Positions 34,621 through 42,673 of a stretch of 64,000 bases of DNA are shown in pieces; positions within the stretch are counted from its first letter, which is position 1, and each line of letters starts with the position of its first letter. The notes beneath the pieces were generated by a model that saw nothing but the letters and a program-made list of their open reading frames with translations, did no database searches and was not told the origin of the DNA. Source of the DNA: Francisella frigiditurris. GTDB taxonomy: Bacteria; Pseudomonadota; Gammaproteobacteria; Francisellales; Francisellaceae. The stretch lies in NCBI RefSeq assembly GCF_001880225.1, contig NZ_CP009654.1:496001-560000 (forward strand). Reading direction: 5' to 3'. The translations under genes were made by a program, and so were the position numbers.

Positions 34621-36229
34621 TTAATACAATATTTTGATCTTGAATTTCTAAATCCAAAGTTTCTTTAATTATTTTTACATTTGTATCATTAAATACTTTA
34701 TTTACTGCATTTTCCCTCTTTATTTCAGAGGGTGTTTTTTTTGCATTCTTAGAGTTTTGAGAATGGTTATCCATTATGATTTTTATATTTTCATTTTCTG
34801 AGTGAGTTCTAATAGATTCTTGTAACTTCTCTAAACTGTTTGGATTAAGCTCAAGAATTTTTTTAGCATCTTCATTTAGACTTATTCTTATTTCTTCTTT
34901 ATCTAAGCTTATTAGATGTGTATTAAATGCAAAAGTTTTTGTAAAGCCTTTTAGCTTAATTTTATTTAAAATAGAAAACCACTTTTGATCATTATTTATA
35001 TCTGAATGATTTTCATCATTTTGCTCAGAAGTTTTCTGTTGTTTTGGAGAGTTAACTTTTTCAGAGGGTGGATTTATTTGTTGTTGAATATTCGGCTCAA
35101 CTATTGTTTTTTTTAGAATATTGGTAGTTTCACTCTCAGTTAAGTTTTTTTTTTGAAAAGCTATAAGGCGGAGTAAAGCCATTGTTACACCAGTTTCAAA
35201 ATTTGGTGCTAAATGAATATCTTCTTTAGAGGAAATTGTTAATTGATATAATAAATGAACTTCTTCAACAGATATTTTACCTAAGATGTCTTTAATAACT
35301 TCTAGACTTACATCATTGGTTGTATCTAAGCTATTTGTAAAGTGATAAAGACAGCAGCTAAACCAGATTTCAGAGATTCTATCTAAAATAGCTTCTGCAT
35401 TACTTTCTGTTAGTGATAAGTTTTTGATAGCGGGTAATATGCCTTGAGGGTCATTATTTATTATTGAATAAATAATGCTATATATCTCTTCATTGTCGAC
35501 AATGCCTAGCATCTCTCTGACTTTAGCTTGATGAAGAGTTCCATTACAGAAGCTAATTGCTTGATCTAGAATACTTAATGCGTCTCTTAAGCTACCTTTT
35601 GCATGGTATGCGATATATTCTAGAGATTGTTCATCTGAATCAATACTTTCTTTTTGAAGTATTTCTTTAAGTTGAGCTTTAATATCTTCTTGTGAGATAT
35701 GTTTAAGATGTAGCTGTATACATCGAGAAAGTATAGTTACTGGTATCTTGTGATAATCAGTCGTAGCAAGAATAAATTTGACATATTCAGGAGGTTCTTC
35801 TAAAGTTTTTAGCAAGGCATTAAAACTTTGTTTAGATAACATATGCACCTCGTCTATTAGGTAGACCTTATATCTACCTTGAGAGGGCATGTATTGGATA
35901 TTATCTAGAATTTCTTTGGTTTCTTCAACACCTGTTCTAGATGCAGCATCAATTTCAATAAGATCTATAAAAGTCCCATTGTTTATGGCTGTACAACTTT
36001 CACAAACATTGCATGGGTCTGCAGTTACGCCAGATTGGCAATTTAGACATTTAGCTAATAGTCTACCTAATGTTGTTTTTCCAACACCTCTTGTGCCAGT
36101 AAAGAGATATGCATGATGTACTTTTTGTGTTTCTAAAGCATGGACTAAGCTGTTTAGAGCATGTTGTTGACCACAGACTTCTGCAAATGATTTAGGTCTA
36201 TATTTTCTCGCTAAAGCTTGGTATGACAT
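34613..36229 (-). CDS. dnaX: DNA polymerase III subunits gamma/tau
   Basis: DnaX is the clamp-loader ATPase. The 538-residue frame shows Walker A in FTGTRGVGKTTLGRLLAK and the zinc-binding cysteines in CLNCQSGVTADPCNVCESC. It also has the DEVHMLS Walker B and the SRC arginine-finger motif TILSRCIQLHL. Domains I-III end near residue 350. A variable tau tail follows, rich in Asn, Gln and Lys. At residues 359-362 the coding strand has an uninterrupted A10 run, with an A8 run about 12 codons later. Insertion or loss of one A brings a stop within three to six codons, giving a gamma-like product of about 362-364 residues. Confidence 0.94.
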   Translation of the reverse strand: MSYQALARKYRPKSFAEVCGQQHALNSLVHALETQKVHHAYLFTGTRGVGKTTLGRLLAKCLNCQSGVTADPCNVCESCTAINNGTFIDLIEIDAASRTGVEETKEILDNIQYMPSQGRYKVYLIDEVHMLSKQSFNALLKTLEEPPEYVKFILATTDYHKIPVTILSRCIQLHLKHISQEDIKAQLKEILQKESIDSDEQSLEYIAYHAKGSLRDALSILDQAISFCNGTLHQAKVREMLGIVDNEEIYSIIYSIINNDPQGILPAIKNLSLTESNAEAILDRISEIWFSCCLYHFTNSLDTTNDVSLEVIKDILGKISVEEVHLLYQLTISSKEDIHLAPNFETGVTMALLRLIAFQKKNLTESETTNILKKTIVEPNIQQQINPPSEKVNSPKQQKTSEQNDENHSDINNDQKWFSILNKIKLKGFTKTFAFNTHLISLDKEEIRISLNEDAKKILELNPNSLEKLQESIRTHSENENIKIIMDNHSQNSKNAKKTPSEIKRENAVNKVFNDTNVKIIKETLDLEIQDQNIVLTN

Positions 36230-36310
36230 ATTGGCGTGTGAAAATTAAAAATAATAAAAAACTTATTAACAATGATAGCAAAGATATTCTAAAAGAATAA
36301 GAGTAAAAAT

Positions 36311-36730
36311 TTATTCAGTAGTAAAAATGGAGCCACATTTGTTGCACATCCATGAATTTAGCCAGTTACTATATAATGGAGGAAAAATCTCGCTATTATA
36401 TTTAAAGTTTTTATAACCTAGAAATCCTCCGCTAGCTATCAGTAATAAGCCTATAAGGATAACGCCAATGGTACCATTAAAGCATATTATGCCAGCAATA
36501 ATCATAATGATGGGCCAGCCAAAAGATTTTTTAATAGGAGGAGCAGCTTTTTTTGCTGCTGATGACATTGAAACTCCTTTGGTAGTTGTTTTAGCACCAA
36601 ATAGTCCTCCTATAGGATTAAAAAGACTTGTCCCAGCAGTCTTGCTTTTAGTGTGTATGTGTTGAGTGCCATCTTCATATATAACTTCTAATCTTTGAGT
36701 ATTCTCTGAATTACAACTTGTACAGTTCAT
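36311..36730 (-). CDS. Zinc-ribbon membrane protein of unknown function
   Basis: This 139-residue protein has a CxxC pair at the extreme N terminus (MNCTSCNSENTQRLEVIYED) and another near the C terminus (WMCNKCGSIF). Together these could form one zinc ribbon. Between them lie a Gly/Lys/Ala-rich part (about residues 30-68) and two hydrophobic segments (about 72-88 and 89-106). Both cysteine pairs would then lie on the same, probably cytoplasmic, side. No family is recognised. It lies 81 bases downstream of dnaX's start on the same strand and is likely transcribed towards dnaX. Confidence 0.6.
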   Translation of the reverse strand: MNCTSCNSENTQRLEVIYEDGTQHIHTKSKTAGTSLFNPIGGLFGAKTTTKGVSMSSAAKKAAPPIKKSFGWPIIMIIAGIICFNGTIGVILIGLLLIASGGFLGYKNFKYNSEIFPPLYSNWLNSWMCNKCGSIFTTE

Positions 36731-36864
36731 TTATTTGCTCCTTTTCATGCATTTTACTATCCGTCAAAACTTTCTGTAAACCTGGTTGTTGAGTAATATT
36801 TTTGCCGTTTATCTTAATTTCGCATTAATCAACAATGAGTGTTTTTATCTTATCTTTCTTATTA

Positions 36865-37122
36865 TTATTTTTTAGCGACACAATTAACTTTTCTTACCAT
36901 GTCATCAGATTCACAACTATAGTTCGTATTGTTTACTTTAGCTTTCCATGAGACAGTTGTTGCGCCTCTATCAATATCACTAACTGCTACATCATTGCTT
37001 AGTACTCCACCAATATTGTTTGCAGTTGCTTGTTTTAATCCTGTTTCTGAACTAGCACAGCTGGCTAATATTAAGCTAGATCCAATCATAGAGCCTAAAA
37101 TAAAAGTTTTTGATATTTTCAT
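36865..37122 (-). CDS. Small putative lipoprotein under a C-tract promoter
   Basis: This 85-residue protein has a lipoprotein signal, FILGSMIGSSLILASC, with Cys at about residue 22. The mature part is about 63 residues, with two further cysteines (YSCESDD and KVNCVAK) that could form a disulfide and a small beta domain (TTVSWKAKVNNTNYSC). It should be membrane-anchored facing the periplasm or the outside. I do not recognise a family. AAAGGAAT precedes the ATG. Its promoter contains a homopolymeric G10 run on the coding strand between the -35 and -10, so expression may be phase-variable. Confidence 0.65.
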   Translation of the reverse strand: MKISKTFILGSMIGSSLILASCASSETGLKQATANNIGGVLSNDVAVSDIDRGATTVSWKAKVNNTNYSCESDDMVRKVNCVAKK

Positions 37123-37168
37123 TATATATTCCTTTTTTGCTGTAAAATGTTTGACATCTTCGTAAATT

Positions 37169-37200
37169 AATATACCCCCCCCCCTATCTAACTAAGTCAA
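37169..37200 (-). promoter_or_regulatory. Promoter with a homopolymeric G10 (C10) spacer tract
   Basis: On the minus strand TTGACT (37200-37195) and TATATT (37174-37169) are 20 bases apart. Ten of those 20 are an unbroken G run (37184-37175). The optimal spacer is 17, so loss of two to three G would strengthen the promoter and gain would silence it. Transcription would start about 40 bases before the lipoprotein ATG at 37122. Confidence 0.6.
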
Positions 37201-37281
37201 GATAAAATCTGAATTAATGTAAATTGATTGTGATTTTTTATACAAAAATATAAAATCTAGAAACAAATTTTTATAAAAAAT

Positions 37282-38377
37282 ATGCAAATGGAAACTATAA
37301 ACTATAAATCTCAATTAAAAGATCTAATGGCTCGTATTGAATCTTTACGAGGTTATCTTTGACTATGATGCAAAGAAAGAAAAACTAACAGAAGTTTTAA
37401 TGGAGCTCGAAGATGGCTCTATATGGGATGATCCTGAGTATGCTCAAAATCTTGGAAAGCAGAAAGTTGAACTAGAAAATATCGTTATAAACTGTGAGCA
37501 AATTACAGGAAGTCTGGAAACTTTATCTGAACTTTTAGAGTTGGCTGAAGAAGATGAAAGTTTCTTAGAAGAAGTCATAAAAGATATTAAGCAAGTTACA
37601 GCGGATATTGAAAAGCTAGAGTTTAGAAGAATGTTTTCTGGTGAAATGGATGCTAATAATGCATATTTAGATATTCAGTCGGGCTCTGGTGGTACAGAGG
37701 CACAAGACTGGGCGCAGATGATGATGAGAATGTATATGCGTTGGGCAGATGGTCATGGCTTTAAAGTAACAGTTGATGATGTTTCTGATGGAGATGTTGC
37801 AGGTATCAAAGGTTGTACTTTAAAGATTGAGGGAGAATATGCTTATGGTTGGCTTAGAACAGAGACAGGAATCCATAGGCTAGTTAGAAAGTCTCCTTTC
37901 GATTCTAATAACAAAAGGCATACATCATTTGCATCAGTATTTATTTCTCCAGAGGTAGATGATGATATTGATATAGAGATTAATCCAGCTGATTTAAGGA
38001 TTGATACTTATAGAGCATCTGGAGCAGGTGGGCAACATGTTAACCGTACAGATTCTGCTGTTAGGATTACACATATTCCAACAAACGTGGTGGTACAATG
38101 TCAAGCAGATAGGTCTCAACATAAAAACAAAGATCAGGCAATGAAACAGTTAAAATCTAAATTGTATGAGCTTGAGTTGCAAAAAAGGAATGCGGAGAAA
38201 AATGCTTTAGAACAGTCAAAATCTGACATAGGCTGGGGAAGTCAGATTCGTTCTTATGTTTTAGATCAGTCTCGTATTAAGGATTTAAGAACAGGAGTTG
38301 AAAATACAAATACACAAGCAGTGCTTGATGGTGATTTGGATAGATTTATAGAAGCAAGTTTAAAAAGTGGTTTATAA
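37282..38377 (+). CDS. prfB: Peptide chain release factor 2, with programmed +1 frameshift
   Basis: RF2 releases peptides at UGA and UAA. The gene starts at ATG 37282 (or 37288) and reads 26 codons ending RIESLRGYL. It then meets an in-frame TGA at 37360-37362 in the context CTT TGA C. A +1 shift skips T37360 and continues DYDAKKEKL, giving 364 residues, one fewer than E. coli RF2. A short GAGG stands in for the enhancing Shine-Dalgarno element. The peptide anticodon region is [15 protein letters not shown] and the catalytic GGQ is in [19 protein letters not shown]. The apparent start at 37337 is an artefact of the shift. LysS follows ten bases later. Confidence 0.95.
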
Positions 38378-38387
38378 GGTGTATTGA

Positions 38388-40076
38388 ATGAGTAGTAAAC
38401 TAAAAGATTTAATTAAAACATCAATAAAAGAATATTTAGAGGCTAATGATATAGTCATAAAAGATGCTGTAAGAGGTAAAGTAAGAGAGCAGGTTGAAAA
38501 AACTTTGGCTGAAAAAGATTTGCATGAGCATAGTTTAGATATTCATGAGAGAGTGCCTGAATTTGTAAGAAAGCATATAGAAGAGATGCAAGAGAATTCA
38601 CAAATAGCTTTAAGAAAAGAAAAATTGCAAACACTAGCTGGACAGAACAATGGTATAAGCCATCCAAATAAGTTTAAAAGGGATGTGGTTGCAGCGTGTC
38701 TACAAGCTCGATATGCAGAGAAAACAAAGCAAGAGCTAGAGGATGCTGAAGATAAAAAAACTTATAAAGTATCTGGGAGAGTTGTTTTAAGAAGAGTGAT
38801 GGGGAAAGCTTCGTTCTTCACGCTTCAGGATATGTCTGGAAGAGTGCAGATATATCTGAAAAAAGATGACTTACCGGAAGGGCAGTATGATACTTTTAAG
38901 AACTTATGTGACTTGGGTGATATAGTAGCGGTTTCAGGAAAGGTATTTAAAACGAATACTGGTGAGCTTTCTGTTCATGCAGATCATTTTGAAATACTAA
39001 CAAAAGCTATAAGACCACTACCAGACAAGTTCCATGGACTTGCGGATCAAGAAATGAGATATCGTCAAAGATATGTTGATCTTATTACTAATGAGAAATC
39101 ACGCGAAGTTTTTAAAGTTCGTTCAAAAGTGGTTAGCTTTATCCGTAGATATTTTGATGATCATAAGTTTATGGAAGTTGAAACACCAATGATGCACGTT
39201 TTACAAGGTGGTGCAGCTGCGAAGCCTTTCAAAACACATCATAATGCTTTAGATATGCCATTATATTTGAGAATAGCTCCGGAGCTTTATTTAAAAAGAC
39301 TAGTTGTTGGTGGTTTTGAAAGAGTGTATGAAATAAATCGTAATTTTAGAAATGAAGGTGTTTCATCTCGTCATAATCCTGAATTTACAATGCTTGAGTT
39401 TTATATGGCTTATGCTGACTATAATGACTTAATGGATTTGACAGAAGATATGCTGCCTAAGCTGGTGCAAGAAATAGCTGGAACTACAGAACTTGAGTAT
39501 GGGAAGTTTAAAGTAAACTTCGCAGCACCATATGAAAGAATTTCTATGGTTAACTCTATAGTTAAGCATAATGGAGATATTTCAAAAGATGATTTAGCAA
39601 GTTTTGATAAAACAAAAGCTATTGCTGAAAGGTTAGATATTAAGGTTGAACCATTTCATGAATTAGGTCATTTAATTAATGAGATATTTGAAGAAACTGT
39701 TGAGGCTAAGTTAATTCAACCTACATTTATTACAGACTATCCAGCTGTTGTTTCACCATTGGCGAGAAGGAGTGATGGTAATCCAGAATTTACAGATAGA
39801 TTTGAATTCTTTATTGGTGCACGTGAAATTGCTAATGGCTTCTCTGAGCTTAATGATGCAGAAGATCAAGCAACCAGATTTAGAAAACAAGTAGAGGCAG
39901 CAGCCTTTGGTGATGACGAAGCTATGCCATATGATAAAGATTATATAAGAGCTTTAGAATATGGGATGCCTCCAACAGCTGGTCAAGGTATAGGTATTGA
40001 TAGGCTAGTGATGTATCTGACAAATTCTCAATCTATAAGAGATGTAATTTTATTCCCTCATATGAAGCCGGAATAG
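38388..40076 (+). CDS. lysS: Lysyl-tRNA synthetase (class II) with N-terminal extension
   Basis: This class II LysRS has 562 residues. After an extension, the OB-fold anticodon domain lies at about residues 125-215 ([20 protein letters not shown]). The catalytic core has motif 2 in [20 protein letters not shown] and motif 3 in [17 protein letters not shown]. coli LysS has 505 residues. The extra ~55 residues lie at the N terminus as a charged helical segment ([20 protein letters not shown] and following). prfB-lysS is a classic gammaproteobacterial operon order, with a ten-base gap here. Confidence 0.94.
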   Translation: MSSKLKDLIKTSIKEYLEANDIVIKDAVRGKVREQVEKTLAEKDLHEHSLDIHERVPEFVRKHIEEMQENSQIALRKEKLQTLAGQNNGISHPNKFKRDVVAACLQARYAEKTKQELEDAEDKKTYKVSGRVVLRRVMGKASFFTLQDMSGRVQIYLKKDDLPEGQYDTFKNLCDLGDIVAVSGKVFKTNTGELSVHADHFEILTKAIRPLPDKFHGLADQEMRYRQRYVDLITNEKSREVFKVRSKVVSFIRRYFDDHKFMEVETPMMHVLQGGAAAKPFKTHHNALDMPLYLRIAPELYLKRLVVGGFERVYEINRNFRNEGVSSRHNPEFTMLEFYMAYADYNDLMDLTEDMLPKLVQEIAGTTELEYGKFKVNFAAPYERISMVNSIVKHNGDISKDDLASFDKTKAIAERLDIKVEPFHELGHLINEIFEETVEAKLIQPTFITDYPAVVSPLARRSDGNPEFTDRFEFFIGAREIANGFSELNDAEDQATRFRKQVEAAAFGDDEAMPYDKDYIRALEYGMPPTAGQGIGIDRLVMYLTNSQSIRDVILFPHMKPE

Positions 40077-40165
40077 ATATTTTTTTATAAAAAATACCTC
40101 AGATAATATTTGTTCTTAATTTATAAGTATAAAAAGCTTATTCCTCTTATTCTGTTAAAAAATGT

Positions 40166-40202
40166 AGCTGCTGAATAAAGCTATTGCTATAAATTGGCAG
40201 CT
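40166..40202 (+). promoter_or_regulatory. Weak hairpin between lysS and an exported-protein gene
   Basis: AGCTGC (40166-40171) and GCAGCT (40197-40202) can pair, with a 25-base loop. There is no T-run. It may be a leader element of the downstream gene; support is thin. Confidence 0.2.
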
Positions 40203-40258
40203 CATCTTACAATAAATAGTGACAATATTGTCTATGAGTTAAATAGGAGAAAATAAAT

Positions 40259-40714
40259 ATGAAAAAGAAAATTTTAGGTATTGCAACAGTGACTTTACTT
40301 TTACCAGCTATTTCAAATGCTACAGAAGCTTTCACTACGAAAGTTGATAGTGGTAATATAAGTATTGGAACGGTGGAAAAAGTTACAGATGGCTGTAAAG
40401 TAATTAGTAATGATGGTAAAACTGTCAAAACAAGCTGTGACGCAGGTTTATTTTCAAATAATATATCTTTCCCATTAAAAGATAGTAAAAATCAAAATGT
40501 GGCATTTTTAAGTTATTCTAATCCTGTTTTTGGATCAGCTAAAGTTGAATTAAGAGATCCTAAAGACTCTGGAGTGATTTCTTCTTGTGATGCATCCGGA
40601 GAGTGTAAAGTAGAGTCAGCTATAGATACTAATTCATCAGCAGGATATTATTTAGTTTCTCAAGGAACTCCTGCGAATAATGTGGTATTAATTAAGAATA
40701 TTAAAGATAAATAA
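40259..40714 (+). CDS. Exported protein of unknown function
   Basis: This 151-residue protein has a clear signal peptide (MKKKILGIATVTLLLPAISNA, cleavage near residue 21). The mature part is beta-rich, with four cysteines in two pairs: DGCKVISNDGKTVKTSC and SSCDASGECK. This suggests disulfides in the periplasm or on the surface. No family is recognised. AAATAGGAGAAAATAAAT precedes the ATG, giving a strong ribosome binding site. It stands alone, converging on yqhA. Confidence 0.62.
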   Translation: MKKKILGIATVTLLLPAISNATEAFTTKVDSGNISIGTVEKVTDGCKVISNDGKTVKTSCDAGLFSNNISFPLKDSKNQNVAFLSYSNPVFGSAKVELRDPKDSGVISSCDASGECKVESAIDTNSSAGYYLVSQGTPANNVVLIKNIKDK

Positions 40715-40734
40715 TCTTCTTATTTTGCCTGGTG

Positions 40735-41262
40735 TTAATCTTCATCATAACTAGGTTTATGAGACTTACCTTCTATATAAGATGTGATAGCTATTAATAG
40801 GGCTGATAATACAAAAACAATATGAATTATTGTGCCCCATAAAAGTTCTCTATCTGTCGTTTGAGATATTTCTAAAAACTTTTTTAATAAAGATATTGAT
40901 GAGATAGCAATTATCGATCCTGCGATCTTTATTTTAACAGCATTTGGAGATAGTTTTTTAATCCATAAGGGTTGACCATTTTGTTTTCTCATGTTTATTT
41001 TAGAAACAAAATTTTCATATCCACTAATTATTACTATAACTACTAAGTTCGCCACTAAAACAGCATCACATAAAGTTAAAGTTAGAATTATTAACTTTTC
41101 TCCATTAAATGAAGATAAAGACATGAATAGATGTTTTAATTCATTAAATATCTCATAGATAAAAGCTATAAGAATGAAAGATAATAGTATATAAATAGGT
41201 GCTTGTAACCAACGTATGCCAAATATAAATTTTTCAAGAGCTATTGCTAATTTGCTATTCAT
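40735..41262 (-). CDS. yqhA: YqhA family (UPF0114) membrane protein
   Basis: This 175-residue inner-membrane protein has four hydrophobic segments. The opening LEKFIFGIRWLQAPIYILLS and the central LCDAVLVANLVVIVIISGYENFVSK are typical of the UPF0114 family. The LSPNAVKIKIAGSIIAISSI segment and the C-terminal HIVFVLSALLIAI also agree. Function is unknown in all members I know of. It shares the minus strand with glsA, about 80 bases upstream, but a joint transcript is uncertain. Confidence 0.8.
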   Translation of the reverse strand: MNSKLAIALEKFIFGIRWLQAPIYILLSFILIAFIYEIFNELKHLFMSLSSFNGEKLIILTLTLCDAVLVANLVVIVIISGYENFVSKINMRKQNGQPLWIKKLSPNAVKIKIAGSIIAISSISLLKKFLEISQTTDRELLWGTIIHIVFVLSALLIAITSYIEGKSHKPSYDED

Positions 41263-41340
41263 TTTTAATCCATAAGGAATTTCTTGCTATCTCAAGCAAA
41301 GATATACAACTAAGTAAATAAAAGCAATAAGAGGATTGAG

Positions 41341-42501
41341 TTATAAAGGGTTATCTATGTCTATTTTTTCGGCTTTGTAGCCATAGCAGAAATATTTATT
41401 TTCAATAGAGACTTCATACTCACAAGAAAGTAGTCTAAGAGTTTCTTGATCATCTAGCCTCATAGCATGAGCAGATGATAGTAGATGGTTTAAAATAACA
41501 AGAGTTAACTTTCCATAAACACTATTTCCTGAAACATCTAATAAAGGATTATACGAGCAACTTGCTCCTCTAAATGGATCTATGTTAATAATGAATCCAC
41601 CAACACCACTTTTACATGACAAGGCTCTTGTTCCAGAAGCTAATAATGATAGCGCGCCTGTATTTTCATATAAACCAAAAGAGTTCATAACATTAATAGC
41701 ACGAACAACATTATTTTGGCTTATAAGTCTTTTTCCATTCTTTACACCACCGCTAGCAAAAACAAGAGCTGCTTGAAGTAATTCAGAGACATTTAGTCCA
41801 ATAGAGCAAGCTTTAGTATAGTTATCTAGAGCCTTGATGCCACGAGTTGCGGATTTAAATCTGCCAGTATCTACTAGGCGATACATCATTGCACGATTAT
41901 TATAATTAGTAGAGCTTTCAGAAAGATAAATATCTTCTATTATATTTAAATCTGGAGAGCCGGTTAGTTCTCTCATGAACCCTAAAAAATCATTGAAGTT
42001 TTCTATAGCTCCAGCAGAAGAAATTGCCCCAGCATTATTTAAAGGGTGACCAGGTCTAGTTATTCCAGAATTTGGTTGCAATACTTTATCTATATTAAAT
42101 TGCAAAGAAGTAGCTTCAATAGAAGAAATCTCATCAGGAGGAGTCCCTTTTTCTAAAGCATAAGCATACAGAAATGGTTTCACAACAGATTGGATACTAG
42201 CTTTAAAGGTTGGGGCGTTCCCTGCAGTTAAAATATTACCGTGCAAATCTCCAACTGCAAGAGCTGTATTTTTTATATCATATTTTAAAAGCTCAGGTAT
42301 ATAGCTTGCAGGTTTTCCATAATTAGTTTTTGATCTGGCCCACTTATCTACACCAATTAGAACTTCTTGTGTAATACCAATAGCTTCAAGCGTTGGCGCT
42401 TCATTTCTGTCTTCAGTATTATCATCAGTGAATCTCAAAATTTCTTTAAGCAACATAATAGAAAGAATCTTTTTTATCAAAAGGATTTTATTATATCCCA
42501 T
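41341..42501 (-). CDS. glsA: Glutaminase
   Basis: This 386-residue protein is of the serine-dependent glutaminase family, which hydrolyses glutamine to glutamate and ammonia. The beta-lactamase-like fold shows the S-x-x-K motif in FKASIQSVVKPFLYAYALEK and the substrate Asn in GHPLNNAGAISSAG. YNNRAMMYRLVDTGRF and SCKSGVGGFIINIDPFRGAS follow. It is longer than the usual 305-330 residues. Part of the excess is N-terminal, where ATG 42456 (MLLKEILRF) is an alternative start; neither start has a good ribosome binding site. Ammonia release can aid acid tolerance in other bacteria; here that is inference. Confidence 0.85.
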   Translation of the reverse strand: MGYNKILLIKKILSIMLLKEILRFTDDNTEDRNEAPTLEAIGITQEVLIGVDKWARSKTNYGKPASYIPELLKYDIKNTALAVGDLHGNILTAGNAPTFKASIQSVVKPFLYAYALEKGTPPDEISSIEATSLQFNIDKVLQPNSGITRPGHPLNNAGAISSAGAIENFNDFLGFMRELTGSPDLNIIEDIYLSESSTNYNNRAMMYRLVDTGRFKSATRGIKALDNYTKACSIGLNVSELLQAALVFASGGVKNGKRLISQNNVVRAINVMNSFGLYENTGALSLLASGTRALSCKSGVGGFIINIDPFRGASCSYNPLLDVSGNSVYGKLTLVILNHLLSSAHAMRLDDQETLRLLSCEYEVSIENKYFCYGYKAEKIDIDNPL

Positions 42502-42571
42502 AAATAATGAATTGATAATGATTTAGTCTAAATGTTTCACGGTTTTTATAAAAAATATGTGGGCTGGGAGC

Positions 42572-42604
42572 AATTAACTATTTAAGAACATACAACAGTT
42601 AATT
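42572..42604 (+). promoter_or_regulatory. Inverted repeat in the thrC leader
   Basis: AATTAACT (42572-42579) and AGTTAATT (42597-42604) form a perfect 8-bp inverted repeat with a 17-base centre, about 70 bases before the threonine synthase ATG. It could be an operator or a leader hairpin. Confidence 0.3.
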
Positions 42605-42673
42605 ATAATGAGCAGTATTTAGAGTTCGATTATGAACTTTCTATTTTAAAAGATTGTTTAAAGGTTATTTAAT

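Noticed and set aside
37337-37360. Start of prfB at 37337 inside the open frame
   Set aside because: The codon is not an ATG with a ribosome binding site, and the encoded MNLYEVIF does not resemble RF2. The zero-frame reading upstream plus the +1 shift reproduces the RF2 N terminus.
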